From assembly GCA_015179045.1 (NCBI GenBank), contig WHUZ01000022.1, forward strand, positions 682,001 to 746,000: 64,000 bases of DNA, written 5' to 3'. Position numbers and translations under genes: made by a program. This document shows positions 1 through 11,299 of the stretch, piece after piece (the stretch's first letter is position 1; every line of letters starts with the position of its first letter). The notes beneath the pieces were generated by a model. It saw only the letters and a list, made by a program, of their open reading frames with translations. It had not been told where the DNA came from and did no database searches. The stretch is from Kalaharituber pfeilii. Taxonomy: Eukaryota > Ascomycota > Pezizomycetes > Pezizales > Pezizaceae.

Positions 1-318
1 AAAAGCAGTCTGAGAACGAAGGAAGCCCTGACAAGCTCTTCAAGAGAGGACTCTGCTGGCCAAACTACTGGTATTGCTCAAGAGTCAAAGGATGCTGCAA
101 GCGTATCCCAGAGTACAGATGCTGTAGTTTTGGTTGCTGCCCGCCTGGGTTCTATTGCTGCGGTTGGGATGGCTGGTGCTGGAGGAGCTGGTTCTGCTAG
201 ATTACTACAACTTGATCAAGGGCGTGAGTTGACTTCAGCCTCGCTAGCTATGCATATTCAATTTGATCATGAAGCTAACAGACTGAGCAGGACTGGATTC
301 ATTGGTTCATGGGATTAA
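1..318 (+). CDS. C-terminal end of an unrecognised protein (5' end outside window)
   Basis: Reading frame 1 is open from the first base to a TAA at 316-318, giving 105 residues with no required start inside the window. The first part is rich in Ser, Thr and Lys. It is followed by a Gly/Ala-rich stretch (AAVGMAGAGGAGSARLL), and the protein ends in TGFIGSWD. I see no domain I recognise. Composition and codon pattern look like host coding sequence rather than transposon debris, and the downstream bases turn AT-rich as expected for a 3' UTR. This is probably the last exon of a host gene; its function cannot be judged from this piece. A chance ORF is less likely because the frame runs unbroken for the full 318 bases. 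Confidence 0.6.
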   Translation, partial: KSSLRTKEALTSSSREDSAGQTTGIAQESKDAASVSQSTDAVVLVAARLGSIAAVGMAGAGGAGSARLLQLDQGRELTSASLAMHIQFDHEANRLSRTGFIGSWD

Positions 319-1930
319 GCAGTTGGACGGCAGTTCTGACTGCGTTCTCTCTGTGAACACAAGTCGCCTTTTTGGATGGTAACGATTCTAGCAATCTGAC
401 TACATTTAGTGCCTTTTTACTGATGGAATTATGGGATCGTCAATTGCCTGTTTGTCGTTTCTGATTGCATTGCTTTCAAGAAAATTGCAAAAAGCAAAGA
501 AAAAAAAAAAAAAAGAGAGAAAAGAAAAAGAAGAAAAAAAGTGCGGGAAGAGCTGAGATTTTCATCACACATTGAGGGGAGAGAAGAACTAACCTTTCCT
601 TGTTGTGCCTGCCCCGGCCTCTCGGGGCGTTGGCTCTCTTTGCTTGTTTACTTTCTCGCTTCTGTACTTGTTTTGTACTGAGCTGAGCTATTGGTCTGGA
701 TGGGATGGATTGGGGTCACGAATTTTGATGGATTGGGATAGGTTTTTTGGGCGGACGATAGGACAGAGTCGGGTATGGGACCTTGCAATTGCGTTAACAA
801 TATTCTCTACTCAAATCGAACTCGAGTTCCAATTTGCTCAGCCGCTTTTTTTGAAACGGGGCTTACTCGTTTTCTTTGCAGGGGAGGGTAATGGCCTCAC
901 TAACATGTAACACTACAATGCCGAAAGTGTGGCTTGCCAGACTACCCAAAGTGGTAGGTAGGTTGCCGCAGTAGAACAGATTGCTGTGCAACGTAGTACA
1001 ATGCCCAAACTAACAGCTCGCTCGCTTCTGTAGCTCAGCCTTCCCAGCGCCTTCCTAGATATGCAATCCCCGCGCAAAAAAAAATTTCAAAAGTAGTACA
1101 TATCATAGGTAGGACATGCATGAATATGTTAAACGCGCGCACCGCTGTATTGGTACATCAGGGAATTTGCCTAGGATCTACAAACAGCTGGGAATGTGCA
1201 CTGAAGATGCAGGGCATGCGAAGATGACATGCTCACCTTGGTAGACCTTTACCGCGATAAAATTGCATGATCACCCCGATGTTGCAGTTGGATGGTTGAT
1301 GGTCTTGGTTCATACGACCCCGCACCCATTTGTAAGACTAAGAAAATTGCACCTATAGCCTTGGAATGGCATGCGATACTTCATTGGTGTCAGCTATATA
1401 ACGAATGCAGTCACTACGTCAATGTCGGCTACTGCGACAAATGGTCACCAAAGTTACTTACAATGCTATTGGGTCCATATAGGGCGGATGTTGGCGGCAT
1501 TTGAGTGGATAACTTTCGTGCTGGTCGTGATGTCGTTATTGGTCGTTGGTGCAATAGACATTGAGAAGCCTGCAGGTGATGTTACTCTACAACAAAATAT
1601 GGCTCGAAAAAGCCTACAACAAAAACGTATGGAAGCATAGCATCATGGATGGATGGGGGATATGGGTTATTGTTACACACATACATCATACACAGAATGA
1701 ATTAAAATGTAAAAAGACGAAGCCTAGCCTATACCACTGCAATACCTACTACCTACGGCATTACTGAAGCTTAACCATGGTTTTATTTCTTACAAGATCT
1801 AAGTACACGGGGGTTGGAATTCCATTGAAAACCTTTTAAAAAGGTAAGTTAGGTCTAACGTTTGTAAGGTCTATGGAACTTTTTTTCCTGGGTCCCAGCT
1901 GAGCTCTACGCAGCTGGCTGCATGGCGGGC
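319..1930. other. Intergenic, no gene seen
   Basis: This stretch follows the partial gene. It contains an A-rich tract at about 495-540 and otherwise mixed-composition sequence. Only short ORFs occur, none with recognisable protein features. The first few hundred bases probably hold the 3' UTR of the upstream gene. Confidence 0.5.
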
Positions 1931-2013
1931 CATCCACTCACTCACTCACTCACTCACTGACTCACTCACTCACTCACTCACGCACTCACTCACGCACTCA
2001 CTCGCTCGCGCGC
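1931..2013. repeat. (CACT)n microsatellite
   Basis: A run of about twenty CACT tetramers with a few interruptions (CACG, GACT, CGCT) ends in a short CG-dinucleotide run. It is a simple sequence repeat visible by eye. Confidence 0.95.
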
Positions 2014-2771
2014 GGGGTATATGTACCGTATGTATGCAGCATATCATATATCAATGCTCTGATTCTAAATTTAACAGGCATATAATTACTAATATGTGTA
2101 ACGGCGGCATAGTAGTGGTAATCAAAAGTTTCATGGAGCAAAAAATTTGAATAAGCATGACGCTATCCCCATTAGGGGCTGAAAACAGTTGATCGCGACA
2201 ATTTCACGATACTTGTGAATAGGAGGCTCCGGGCTTATTGATTATCACTATCAACTCTAAGAAATTTTTCCTGTGGCGTTGTATGAAATTTTCCAGTGGC
2301 GTTGTCTATGTCCTTGTGTTCGGAGAACTGTGAGGCCGCTGTGAGGGGACATATAAGTCATGGGTCCTGTACATACTTCAGGTTATTACCTTTAATTCAA
2401 ACTATTAATTCCTTCCGCTCGAAAGAGTGATTACTTCAACTCAGTCGGGGGACGAGGCTAAAACATACGACTAGCTATGGTGTCGGTCAACCAAAATGAC
2501 GGACTTGAACTTGAAGTATTATTTCATTACCCAACCACAAGCACTTGTCGTTCTTATCTCACCAAGTTGTGTCTTAACTCTGTGACATCACGAAATGGAT
2601 ACTCAGCAACCGGAAGCCCATGCGACTAATCATAGTCGTCACCGTCTCGAAGATTAGCCGGGGTTACCTGGTGTAGAGGCGACGACGGAATGAGTAAACG
2701 TAAGCTTGGCATGGAAGGCATAAGGGCAGCACGTGAGGCGTTTCATCGCTATCATATGTATATAGACTTTC

Positions 2772-3245
2772 TCTACTGTACCTCATACAATTAACAACCT
2801 TCTCTTCTCTTCTTTTCGCACCCACGATTTCGCACTCGCACTCGCACTCGCACCCGCTGTGAACAGGCAGAGTGTATACAATGATACCGCGTCTGCATGC
2901 ACGAAAGGACCGGGTCTAGACTTGGTGGGGCTGAGCAATAAGATAGGCAAAACGATCAATTCATAGCATGTAACATGAGCAATGCATAGCAAGTGATAGC
3001 ACTGAAAGAAGAAGAGAAGAACCGCTGCCTAGACATCTCCCACTACATCCACACCTACGCCTATATATCACCGGCGTATGACTAAGCCAGACCTTGGCCG
3101 TAAGCCAAGAAATGACCAAGCTCCCGCCGGCGATTTTTCTCATTATCCCACACCGCATCTGGTCGTACGTTTGTTCCGCTTGTTCTCGCCGCTCCGGTCC
3201 ATCGAAAGGCAGCAGTGGATGCTATCTGTCTATCTTACACTGGTA
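2772..3245 (-). repeat. Dispersed repeat, probable solo LTR-like sequence (copy A)
   Basis: This block recurs in shortened form at 9363-9533: the same AACCTTCTCTTCTCTTC motif, CACTCG tandem triplets, and an end reading GGTCCATCGAAAGGC followed by CTATCTGTC. In reverse complement it begins TGTAAGATAGACAGATAGC, which resembles the start of the copia-like LTRs at 57639-57957 and 62978-63342. I infer a related LTR in minus orientation. No matching second LTR or internal region is visible. Confidence 0.45.
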
Positions 3246-3563
3246 GTCATACAACACGGTACCAAAAAATAGGATATCAATAAGTGTCAAGGCATGAAGG
3301 AAAGTCATATCACAAGATAATAGGAGTCAATATTTGGGTAGTTACTAGTTCGACAAAACTCGCGACTGAGAGGATCGCACTGAACGCACTACTGGGTGCC
3401 ACCAAGTGGTGAGTAACAGTGATAATTGGTGAGGAGAGTACTAGGTGCAAGGAGTTTCGAGACCTATTTATGATTGAGCTCTCAGGTACAAAGTTAAGGT
3501 AGATACTGCCAATAAGGAATAGAATGTGTAAGTCACATGGTTTGCTATATGACTACTTACATA
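3246..3563. other. Intergenic, nothing recognised
   Basis: No ORF of note and no repeat I can assign. Confidence 0.4.
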
Positions 3564-4204
3564 CAGTCAAACCTGTCATATTGGATGAACTTCGCCGGCC
3601 CGAGCTTGGGCCGGTGTAGATTATTCGATATTTTCATTATTGGATAGATAGCATATTTGCTGGCCCGTTTCCCGAATCTACATAGTAATTGGACCTGTCA
3701 TATTGGATAGCGCGAATACTCGCAAGGATCACGAACTTTAATAGTAACTGGCATATAGTTATGTTACTGGCAAATACAGATCTCGTATCTTAGATTGCCG
3801 TCAATACATAGCATAGTAGACACTATGGCAAAGAAGTGCAAACCAAGATCCTACTGAGGCGAAACGGTACCAATCTGTTATCCTCAACAGCATTCAAAGC
3901 TTCAAGTGCCTTTCAAAACAGGTATCTACAGGTGACCGTGGCTATAATGAAGGCTGAGAATCCGGCCTATTTTCTTCACTACAACTAGTTTTCTGTTCAT
4001 TATAGCCAGGGTCGCCTGTATTAACTCTTATTTTGCACATGTATAGTTTATTATTTATGTACCTACTAGTACCTGCTATGGCTCTGACTGCATGTATATA
4101 GCACAAAAATTGACCTTTTGACTCAAACCTGTCTAAGCGGATAACATGTATTATTGGATGGAACCCTCCGGTCCCGACGTTATCTAATATGACAGGTTTG
4201 ACTG
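3564..4204. mobile_element. TA-flanked miniature inverted-repeat element, 641 bp
   Basis: The left end reads CAGTCAAACCTGTCATATT from 3564. The right end is its inverted copy, finishing ACAGGTTTGACTG at 4204. Both ends are flanked by TA, the target duplication typical of Tc1/mariner and pogo-type transposition. A second internal copy of the terminal motif lies at about 3691. No transposase is encoded, so the element is non-autonomous. A smaller element of another family is nested inside at 3929-4018. Confidence 0.8.
3929..4018. mobile_element. 90-bp TA-flanked MITE nested in the 641-bp element
   Basis: The termini CAGGTGACCGTGGCTATAAT and the inverted CAGGCGACCCTGGCTATAAT match over about 23 bp with two differences, and each is flanked by TA. 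Only about 44 bp separate the arms, so the element is almost a hairpin. A related copy sits at 23736-23906. Confidence 0.8.
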
Positions 4205-4498
4205 TAATTGCAGAAGTAACTAGAAAAATCTTTGGCAAACAAAGGCACGTGGAATACATGACAGACAGAACGTAGATCGAGAACATGGCGGAAATAAATG
4301 GAGATACATAGAAACAAATAGAACATGGTAGAAAGACTATACTATGCAAGTTAAAATCATTGATTGTTAAGCATATAAAAATAGCATAGGCAAGATGAAG
4401 GGAAAAAACGCCACACTGAGTATGCTATATAAAGGGGCTGATAAGCTATGAAAAAATGTGAGGCCCCCGGCGGTGTCCTAAAACACGTGCAATAAGGT

Positions 4499-7400
4499 TT
4501 ACACCGTAGGTACAGGCTCTCCAATTGCTTGGTGCTGTCTAAGCAGGCGAACATTGATCGGATCGAGCCCAGTCACGCCCTGGATATTTATATTTGTGAG
4601 GACGAGTCTGTTTTGGGGTACTTCCCATAGACAGATGATATCTAAGGCATCATGGTCTAGCATGCCACTTGCATTGCGTTGCACCTGCCCTACATATATA
4701 CCATGAGAACTGCCAGAGGCAAGCAGCTGGCCATCAGGAGAAAAGGCGACACTGCTTACCGATCCGCTATGGCCCTGGAGGGTATGGATGGCTTGTTGAC
4801 GCTGCACTGACCATAGCCGTATAGTGCCATCACCACCACCAGAGGCAAGCAGCTGGCCGTCAGGAGAGAAGGCGACACTGCTTACCGATCCGTTATGGCC
4901 CTGGAAGGTATGGATGGCTTGTTGACGCTGCACTGACCATAGCCGTATAGTGCCATCACCAATACCACCACGACCAGAGGCAAGCAGCTGGCCGTCAGGA
5001 GAGAAGGCGACACTGCTTACCGATCCGCTATGGCCCTGGAAGGTATGGATGGCTTGTTGACGCTGCACTGACCATAGCCGTATAGTGCAATCATCACTGC
5101 CAGAGGCAAGCAGCTGGCCGTCGGGAGAGAAGGCGACACTGCGTACCGATCCACTATGGCCCCGGAAGGTATGGATGACTTGTTGACACTGCACTGACCA
5201 TAGCCGTATAGTGCCATAACCAATACCACCACCACCAGAGGCAAGCAGCTGGCCGTCAGGAGAGAAGGCGACACTGCCTATCCATCCGCTATGGCCCTCG
5301 AAGGTTTGGATGACTTGTTGACGCTGCACTGACAATAGCTGTATAGTGCAATCATCACCATCACCAGAGGCAAGCAGCTGGCCGTCAGGAGAGAAGGCGA
5401 CACTGTATACCCGGCCCCATCTTCTATGGCCCTGGAAGGTATGGATGGCTTGTTGACGCTGCACTGACCATAGCCGTACAGTGCCATCATCACCAATACC
5501 ACCACCAGAGGCAAGCAGCTGGCCGTCAGGAGAGAAGGCCACACTGCTTACCCATCCGCTATGGCCCTGGAAGGTATGGATGGCTTGTTGACGCTGCACT
5601 GACCATAGCCGTATAGTGCAATCATCACCATCACCAGAGGCAAGCAGCTGGCCGTCAGGAGAGAAGGCGACACTGTATACCCGGCCCGATCCACTATGGC
5701 CCTGGAAGGTATGGATGGCTTGTTGACGCTGCACTGACCATAGCCGTATAGTGCCATCATCACCAATACCACCACCAGAGGCAAGCAGCTGGCCGTCAGG
5801 AGAGAATGCGACACTACTTACCCATCCACTATGGCCCTGGAAGGTATGGATGGCTTGTTGACGCTGCACTGACCATAGCCGTATAGTGCAATCATCACTG
5901 CCAGAGGCAAGCAGCTGGCCGTCAGGAGAGAAGGCGACACTGCGTACCGATCTTCTATGGCTCTGGAAGGTATAGATGGCTTGTTGACGCTGCACTGACC
6001 ATAGCCGTATAGTGCTATCATTACCACCAGAGGCAAGCAGCTGGCCGTCAGGAGAGAAGGCGACACTGTTTACCGATCCTCTATGGCCCTGGAAGGTATG
6101 GATGGCTTGTTGACGCTGCACTGACCATAGCCGTATAGTGCTATCATCACCACCAGAGGCAAGCAGCTGGCCGTCAGGAGAGAAGGCGACACTGTTTACC
6201 GATCCTCTATGGCCCTGGAAGGTATGGATGGCTTGTTGACGCTGCACTGACCATAGCCGTATAGTGCCATCATCACCAATACCACCACCAGAGGCAAGCA
6301 GCTGGCCGTCAGGAGAGAAGGCGACACTGCTTACCCATCCGCTATGGCCCTGGAAGGTATGGATGGCTTGTTGACGCTGCACTGACCATAGCCGTATAGT
6401 GCCATCATCACCAATACCACCACAAGAGGCAAGCAGCTGGCCGTCAGGAGAGAAGGCACAGGCATACACGGAGCTCTCCAACTGGATGACAGGCCTTTCC
6501 CCAAACGATACAAAGCTCATGCTAGCTTTACTTAAGTCTGCATTTCTAAGCCAGGTCTGATGCATACGAACCTTCTCACCATATGAAATCAGCTAATTAA
6601 GTTTGATAGGAGTAATAGGTTTTAGTTCATATACGAACCTGAGACAGGTCTGCATTTTGCAGCTGAGCTCGGTCAAAGAAGCCACCACTTAAATTAGCTT
6701 TGGGAATCTGTATGCCGCGCAAATCATGACCACTAAAGCTCTTCCCTCCTCTCACTAGAATTGTAATTGCATTTGCTGCTGCAGTAGAAAAATTCGCATC
6801 AGTTTTGGATCGCTCAATCAAGGCTAAAAAATAGTCTTGCAATAGCCATGCTTTTTCAATGAGGAAATCAAGAACACCGGGATCATCGACAAGGTGAAAC
6901 TCATTGATTAGTGCATTGGCTTTACACTCTTTCAATGCCTCATCTTTCCAAATTCCCTCAGCTACCAAATAGTCCCGTAGTGACTTGTGTAGAAACCGGC
7001 AGGAATTTCGCTGTCGAAGAAGGGGTGAACTAAAGCGTAAAATCCGTGTTCGGTCATCATCTGCCAAATATGTCTTCCAGACCGACTGGTTTTGTGATAC
7101 AGAATTGGGAAAAAAACCAATAGGGGTATAATTTGCTTCTAACACCTGATGACGATAGAGGGCTAGTGCAAACTGTTGACAAAAGTATCGTACTTGGATA
7201 CTGAAGTCTTCCTTTTCTAACTGGATAAATCCATCATGCTCAGCTTTTGATAGTTGAATATTAACCAACCGTCCATGCGCCTGGTTAAGCCAGTAGTCGA
7301 TGAATTGTTCGTATAGATCCCCACGCTTAAGCTTGACTTTACCTTGAGCTGGCCCCACAGTCATAGCCATTCGGAGAAGGAAAGGGTTGCTAATTAAGGC

Positions 7401-8250
7401 AAACACATCGGGATTTGAAATATAATGTTTGTACTCCTTAATTGAATGGCCAGGCCGATTCTTTACAGATAGTGAAATATATTTCCAGATACTAGACTCC
7501 GAAAATGGTGCAAGGTAGTATTCTTGTAACAGTTGTGGCCTATCACGAGGGTGAAACTTCCTCCGGTACCCTGAGGGTAAGTATTCCGGTCGACTGGTAA
7601 TGACAACTTTAGCTTTCCATGAGTCAAGCTTATTTTCAGTATAAAAGTTGCGGTTCTGGCTCTCGATTTCATCATAACCATCCAAGATGAATACAAACTG
7701 CCGTTCTCGTCGAACAAGCTCTATTTGCTCTTCACGAAAACCTTGTGCAGCAAAAAAAGCAGCTATTAGATCTTGGTGGGGGGTGCTCGGTGTATATATT
7801 CTGAAGAGCGAAATGAATATGGGAACCACTGCAGTTGCTTGATTGGAAGCTCTCTCGTACTCAGACCATAGCTGGTGTGCAAGATGATGGTTGAACGTTG
7901 ATTTTCCAGACCCAGCTGCACCTTGAATCAAGCAAACCTTCTCATTTATGCATGTTAGTAATATCCAGCAGGGCCGCAAGCACCAAATAAAATAAAATAA
8001 AATAAATGATTAATAGAATTAAAAATCTTACAAACCTTTTGTGGTGCATCATTTGAAAGGAATCTCTGAATAGCTTCCAGTAGATCAAAACGATTGCTGT
8101 CATGTGGATGTATCATTCCCTCCGCAGGAATATATAGGTTGAGATGAAACTCCGACTGATGTTTGGCTAGGTAGTTATTCTTGACTTGCTGATCAAATTC
8201 TGTAAACGAGGGTTTCCATTCAATTTCTTGACGTTGATCCCGTGCTAGCT
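4499..8250 (-). CDS. NACHT-WD40 NLR (het-e/het-d-like), 5' truncated
   Basis: Three visible exons read 8250-8036, 7937-6639 and 6571-4499. They are separated by phase-0 introns of 98 and 67 nt; the first has a perfect TACTAAC branch site. Exon 2 carries the NACHT NTPase: P-loop GAAGSGKST, Walker B FILDGYDEIE and the sensor-like VITSRPEYLP. A pentapeptide-like stretch follows (ANLSGGFFDRAQLQNADLS). Exon 3 encodes 13 complete WD40 units plus a degenerate 14th and a C-terminal tail ending GEPVPTV. The visible protein is about 1,195 residues. Fungal NLRs of this class sense non-self or cell damage and trigger incompatibility or cell death; that role is inferred from the family. Comparison with the decayed copy at 27.1-32.1 kb shows that the DUF7708-like N-terminal domain is missing here. 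Recognisable homology stops at about 8340, where unrelated sequence begins. The remaining ORFs are intact, so the loss is recent or the 5' part lies elsewhere. Confidence 0.88.
4690..6470 (-). repeat. Tandem WD40 coding repeat, 14 units of about 120-135 bp
   Basis: The repeat core VAFSPDGQLLASG and the strand TIRLWSVQRQQAIHTFQGH recur almost unchanged in every unit. Differences concentrate in the linker after GH (SGWVS, RGSVN, RRSVR, SGSGRVY, RRWGRVY) and in the loop before TIRLW (GGIGDDG, GDDS, SDDC, DGDDC). Such homogenised repeats with variation confined to surface positions are typical of het-e/het-d/het-r genes. Fourteen units would make two seven-bladed propellers. Confidence 0.9.
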
Positions 8251-8866
8251 CTATGTTAACAAGGGCTCAGTGCATAAGAGGGTATAAACTATGCATACTA
8301 AATGAATTCAGTCTTTCATTGATATAACCACGTATAGTGACACCCCTGGCCCCCGTATCCCTCTTTTCTCCAGCAGGAGACCCCGACCTGGATGGACTCG
8401 GACGTCTATTAATTGGCAGAGTTAGCCTAGGGAATGCAGTGGCGAAGCACCTTTTTTTTTTTCTTGAAACTCACTTGACTGGCAGCTTATCCGCAAAAAG
8501 TCTCCCCTTCTGGGGCGCGCCTGAACTTCCGGCTTTCTGGTTATCCATCTTGAAGAACTAGTGGGGCAGAATCACTGTCGGATGTACAAGTTAAAGCGAT
8601 GACTTGTGTAAAGAACCTGTTTGTTTACTTCGAGGCTGTGAGTGATGGTAGATGATAATTGTTTATTACTCCGCAGTTCGTGTCTCCGCAATAAGAGATA
8701 TGGGTACCACAAACATGCATGGTTGGCCTCAGCCCCCGCATTTTCTGTTACTACTGCAGCTCCAACGTGTCATAGGCCAACGCTACTCCACGATACGATC
8801 ACTTAGGCAAGTCATCAGCAGCAAAAGTGAAAATGAACTTTCCGACACGAAATCTCCCATAAACTA
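8251..8866. other. Breakpoint region upstream of the NLR
   Basis: From 8251 to about 8338 the sequence aligns with an intron and a short exon of the NLR pseudogene at about 29.9 kb: a shared TACCCTC/TACCCTT...ATGCACTGA core, and a possible exon fragment ending before GTATGC. Beyond 8340 the sequence changes to a GC-richer stretch with a T-run at 8452 that I cannot assign. No N-terminal NLR exons are seen between here and 13 kb. Confidence 0.55.
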
Positions 8867-9347
8867 CAGTTACACCTTGCTATACCAGACGACCGAAATC
8901 CAACACTTTCTATCCGGTTTAACCTAGCATCCGGTATAACAAATTTTGCAGGGGTGCCTGCCAGGGGGGTAAAGACCTTAGTAAGCCAATTGAGAGATAC
9001 AATATGCCTGGAGACTGGTATTCCAGCGGGGTATTCTTTTCTCAATCTCCCAAGATATTACTGAACTTTGAACATTGAATTCAACATATTGAGAATACTT
9101 CAATAATACCACTATAACACACAGAAGTTACCAAAGAAGTTTCATGGTTGAGGCCTTCATCCGGTTCAGCTAGTTAGTTTGTATGTAATTTGAATTTAAG
9201 AGTCTATAGTTTTGTTGTCCGGCCCGGTTTAACTGGGTGTCCGGTATAGATAATTTTTTTTGTATGTAAATTGCAAAAACCGTCAAGGGTCGTCCGGTAT
9301 AGCAAGGTTTCCGGTTTAACGAGGTCCGGTATAGCTAGGTAAAACTG
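8867..9347. mobile_element. TA-flanked MITE, 481 bp (CTATACCGG family)
   Basis: The left terminus CAGTTACACCTTGCTATACC and the inverted right terminus CAGTTTTACCTAGCTATACC are both bordered by TA. The GCTATACCGGA motif recurs internally. Related elements lie at 9682-9833 (left half only) and 59484-59908. No protein is encoded. Confidence 0.75.
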
Positions 9348-9362
9348 TAGTAGCTCGCTCTC

Positions 9363-9533
9363 TCTCCCGTTCGACTTTCTGTACTGTAGCACATACAATC
9401 AACAACCTTCTCTTCTCTTCGCACGTCACGCTTTCGCACTCGCACTCGCATTTGGTCGTACGTTCGTTCCGCCAGTTCGTACCGCTCCGGTCCATCGAAA
9501 GGCGGTAGTGGATACTATCTGTCCAGCTTACAC
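9363..9533 (-). repeat. Dispersed repeat copy B, internally deleted
   Basis: This copy matches 2772-3245, but about 300 bp are missing where the CACTCG triplet tract joins TTTGGTCGTACG at about 9455. The end sequence GGTCCATCGAAAGGC is shared with copy A. Confidence 0.55.
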
Positions 9534-9681
9534 CACCACTCTGGTCTTCTTTTCCTGCAATTCCGGTGTCTAAAAGCACAGCAGGAGGATGATGTTTGAA
9601 ATAAGATATTATGCATAGGGATAGTACATACTACGGCTGAAGGCCGAAAATACAATAGTCTGGGCACGAGAACCGTACATA

Positions 9682-9833
9682 CAGTCTACCCTTGCTATAC
9701 CGGACCTCGCTATACCGGATGGCCTCGGTCTGCGACATCCGTTCCCCATACAAATCGCCCTTGCTATACCGGACGCCCTAACAATTCCGGACCGGATAGA
9801 AGCCTCCAGAAAAGTACCCCCCTGCTAGTCTCG
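9682..9833. mobile_element. Left half of a CTATACCGG-family MITE
   Basis: It begins TA-CAGTCTACCCTTGCTATAC and carries the same series of GCTATACCGGAC motifs, separated by CCGTTCCCATACAAA-like sequence, as the element at 59484. I find no matching right terminus, so it is truncated. Confidence 0.6.
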
Positions 9834-10867
9834 TAACCAGTCTGGGTGATTATCTCCCGAAATTGCTAGCACCAACTTTTGCTGGTGGATTGGTCGTCGG
9901 CTTTGTCATTCCGACATCCACAACTGTATTTACGTATCTCCAAACTCAATGACACCAAATCCAATTGAGTGCCGTAGAGAAGTTTCTTCAACAAGACAGA
10001 ACTTCTGTATTGCCAGTGTAGGTTGATCGGAGCAGAACCTCCATCCACCCTGGACATACAGAATACAACCTCCCCCCTCCGTTTCAGCAACAGCCCACTT
10101 CCAGCATCAACCCCCCCGTGCTCCTCACAACTCCCTACTCTAGTAGCAGCATATGTATACATCGCCACAGTACTCTAAATCTACTCATCTTTAACCCTAT
10201 GAGGGTAGTTTAACTAGGCCACATCTCTAATCTACCTTGTTACTAGCCACCTCTATAGACTATCATCACTGTAATCTATTGCTACTATAGATTATAGTCC
10301 GCTACTACTTCTATAGTCTGCAACCACTATAGAATCTATTGAACTGTTATATATTGCAGGTTACCACAACCATAGGGTGGGCGGTTGGTGGATATACATA
10401 CAATTTACATATATACAAGTGGGTAATGATATAAAATATATGACAACCAATAAAGGTATCGTATGTAATAGATCTGGTAAATACAGAGAGTTATTGGTAC
10501 TATCTACTAGGTCAAAAAGATACTTGACTAGCAATGCTCCTGCATAGCTTATATAGCACTCATTTTGTGACTGTGACGCCTTTACTGTTACATATTGCCT
10601 ACGTCACATATGCGTGCGTATATCCACCGACCACTCCTCTGTATAGCTCATATAGTACTTATATCATGAGTACATTTATGTGTTATGAGCTCACCGCAAC
10701 TATAGGTGGACTAGTGAGGATCACTAGTCAAGTTAGTCTTGTAACTATACACTGACTAAATAGAGTTTCATATTGGATATGCTCTACTATGATAGGAGTC
10801 TAGGAGCATCTAGGAGAAAATCAGCCACTCCGTCTAAATCGTTACAACAGACTACAGCTTTCCAGTG
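9834..10867. other. Degenerate repeat-rich DNA without a gene
   Basis: Pieces recur about 1.7-2.3 kb downstream in the same orientation: 9830-9870 resembles 12175-12225, and 10485-10530 resembles 12130-12170 (AAAAAGATACTTGACTA in both). Between these are many CTATAG-type short motifs. I see no coding potential and cannot place it in a known family. Confidence 0.4.
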
Positions 10868-11088
10868 GAGGCTTTCCAATGGACAGTGACTTTCTGGTGG
10901 ACTTTGAAGGTAGTAGACTATGGCTTTCTAGTGGACTGGAAAGGTAGTGGACTACAGCTTTCCGGCAGTGGACTACAGCTTTCCGCAGTGGACTACAGCT
11001 TTCCGCAGTGGACTACAGCTTTCCGCAGTGGACTACAGCTTTCCGCAGTGGACTACAGCTTTCCGCAGTAGACTACAGCTTTCCAGCA
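10868..11088 (+). repeat. 20-bp minisatellite, forward block
   Basis: Copies of GTGGACTACAGCTTTCCGCA run head to tail, perfect between about 10970 and 11070 and diverged on both sides. The same unit is found in inverted orientation at 12280-12935. Confidence 0.9.
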
Positions 11089-11299
11089 GCGACTATGATT
11101 GCAATTGCAGTGGACTTGTGATAAACCAATTCCCGCCTTTCCGCCCGATGCCTCAACCCAGTGGACCCCTCACCCAAGACCCCCCAGCTCCGGTCCCATA
11201 CTGGTAATCAACATACTATATGCCAGTACTCGTACATGTGCAGCTGACCCTGACCCCCTCGCAACTCGCCATACTTCTTCTAACACTCCAGTATTTATC

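Noticed and set aside
4499..6513. Series of short minus-strand ORFs (60-88 codons, CQCSVNKPSIPSRAI type) across the WD40 exon
   Set aside because: They are alternate-frame shadows of the WD40 repeats; they recur only because the underlying DNA repeats.
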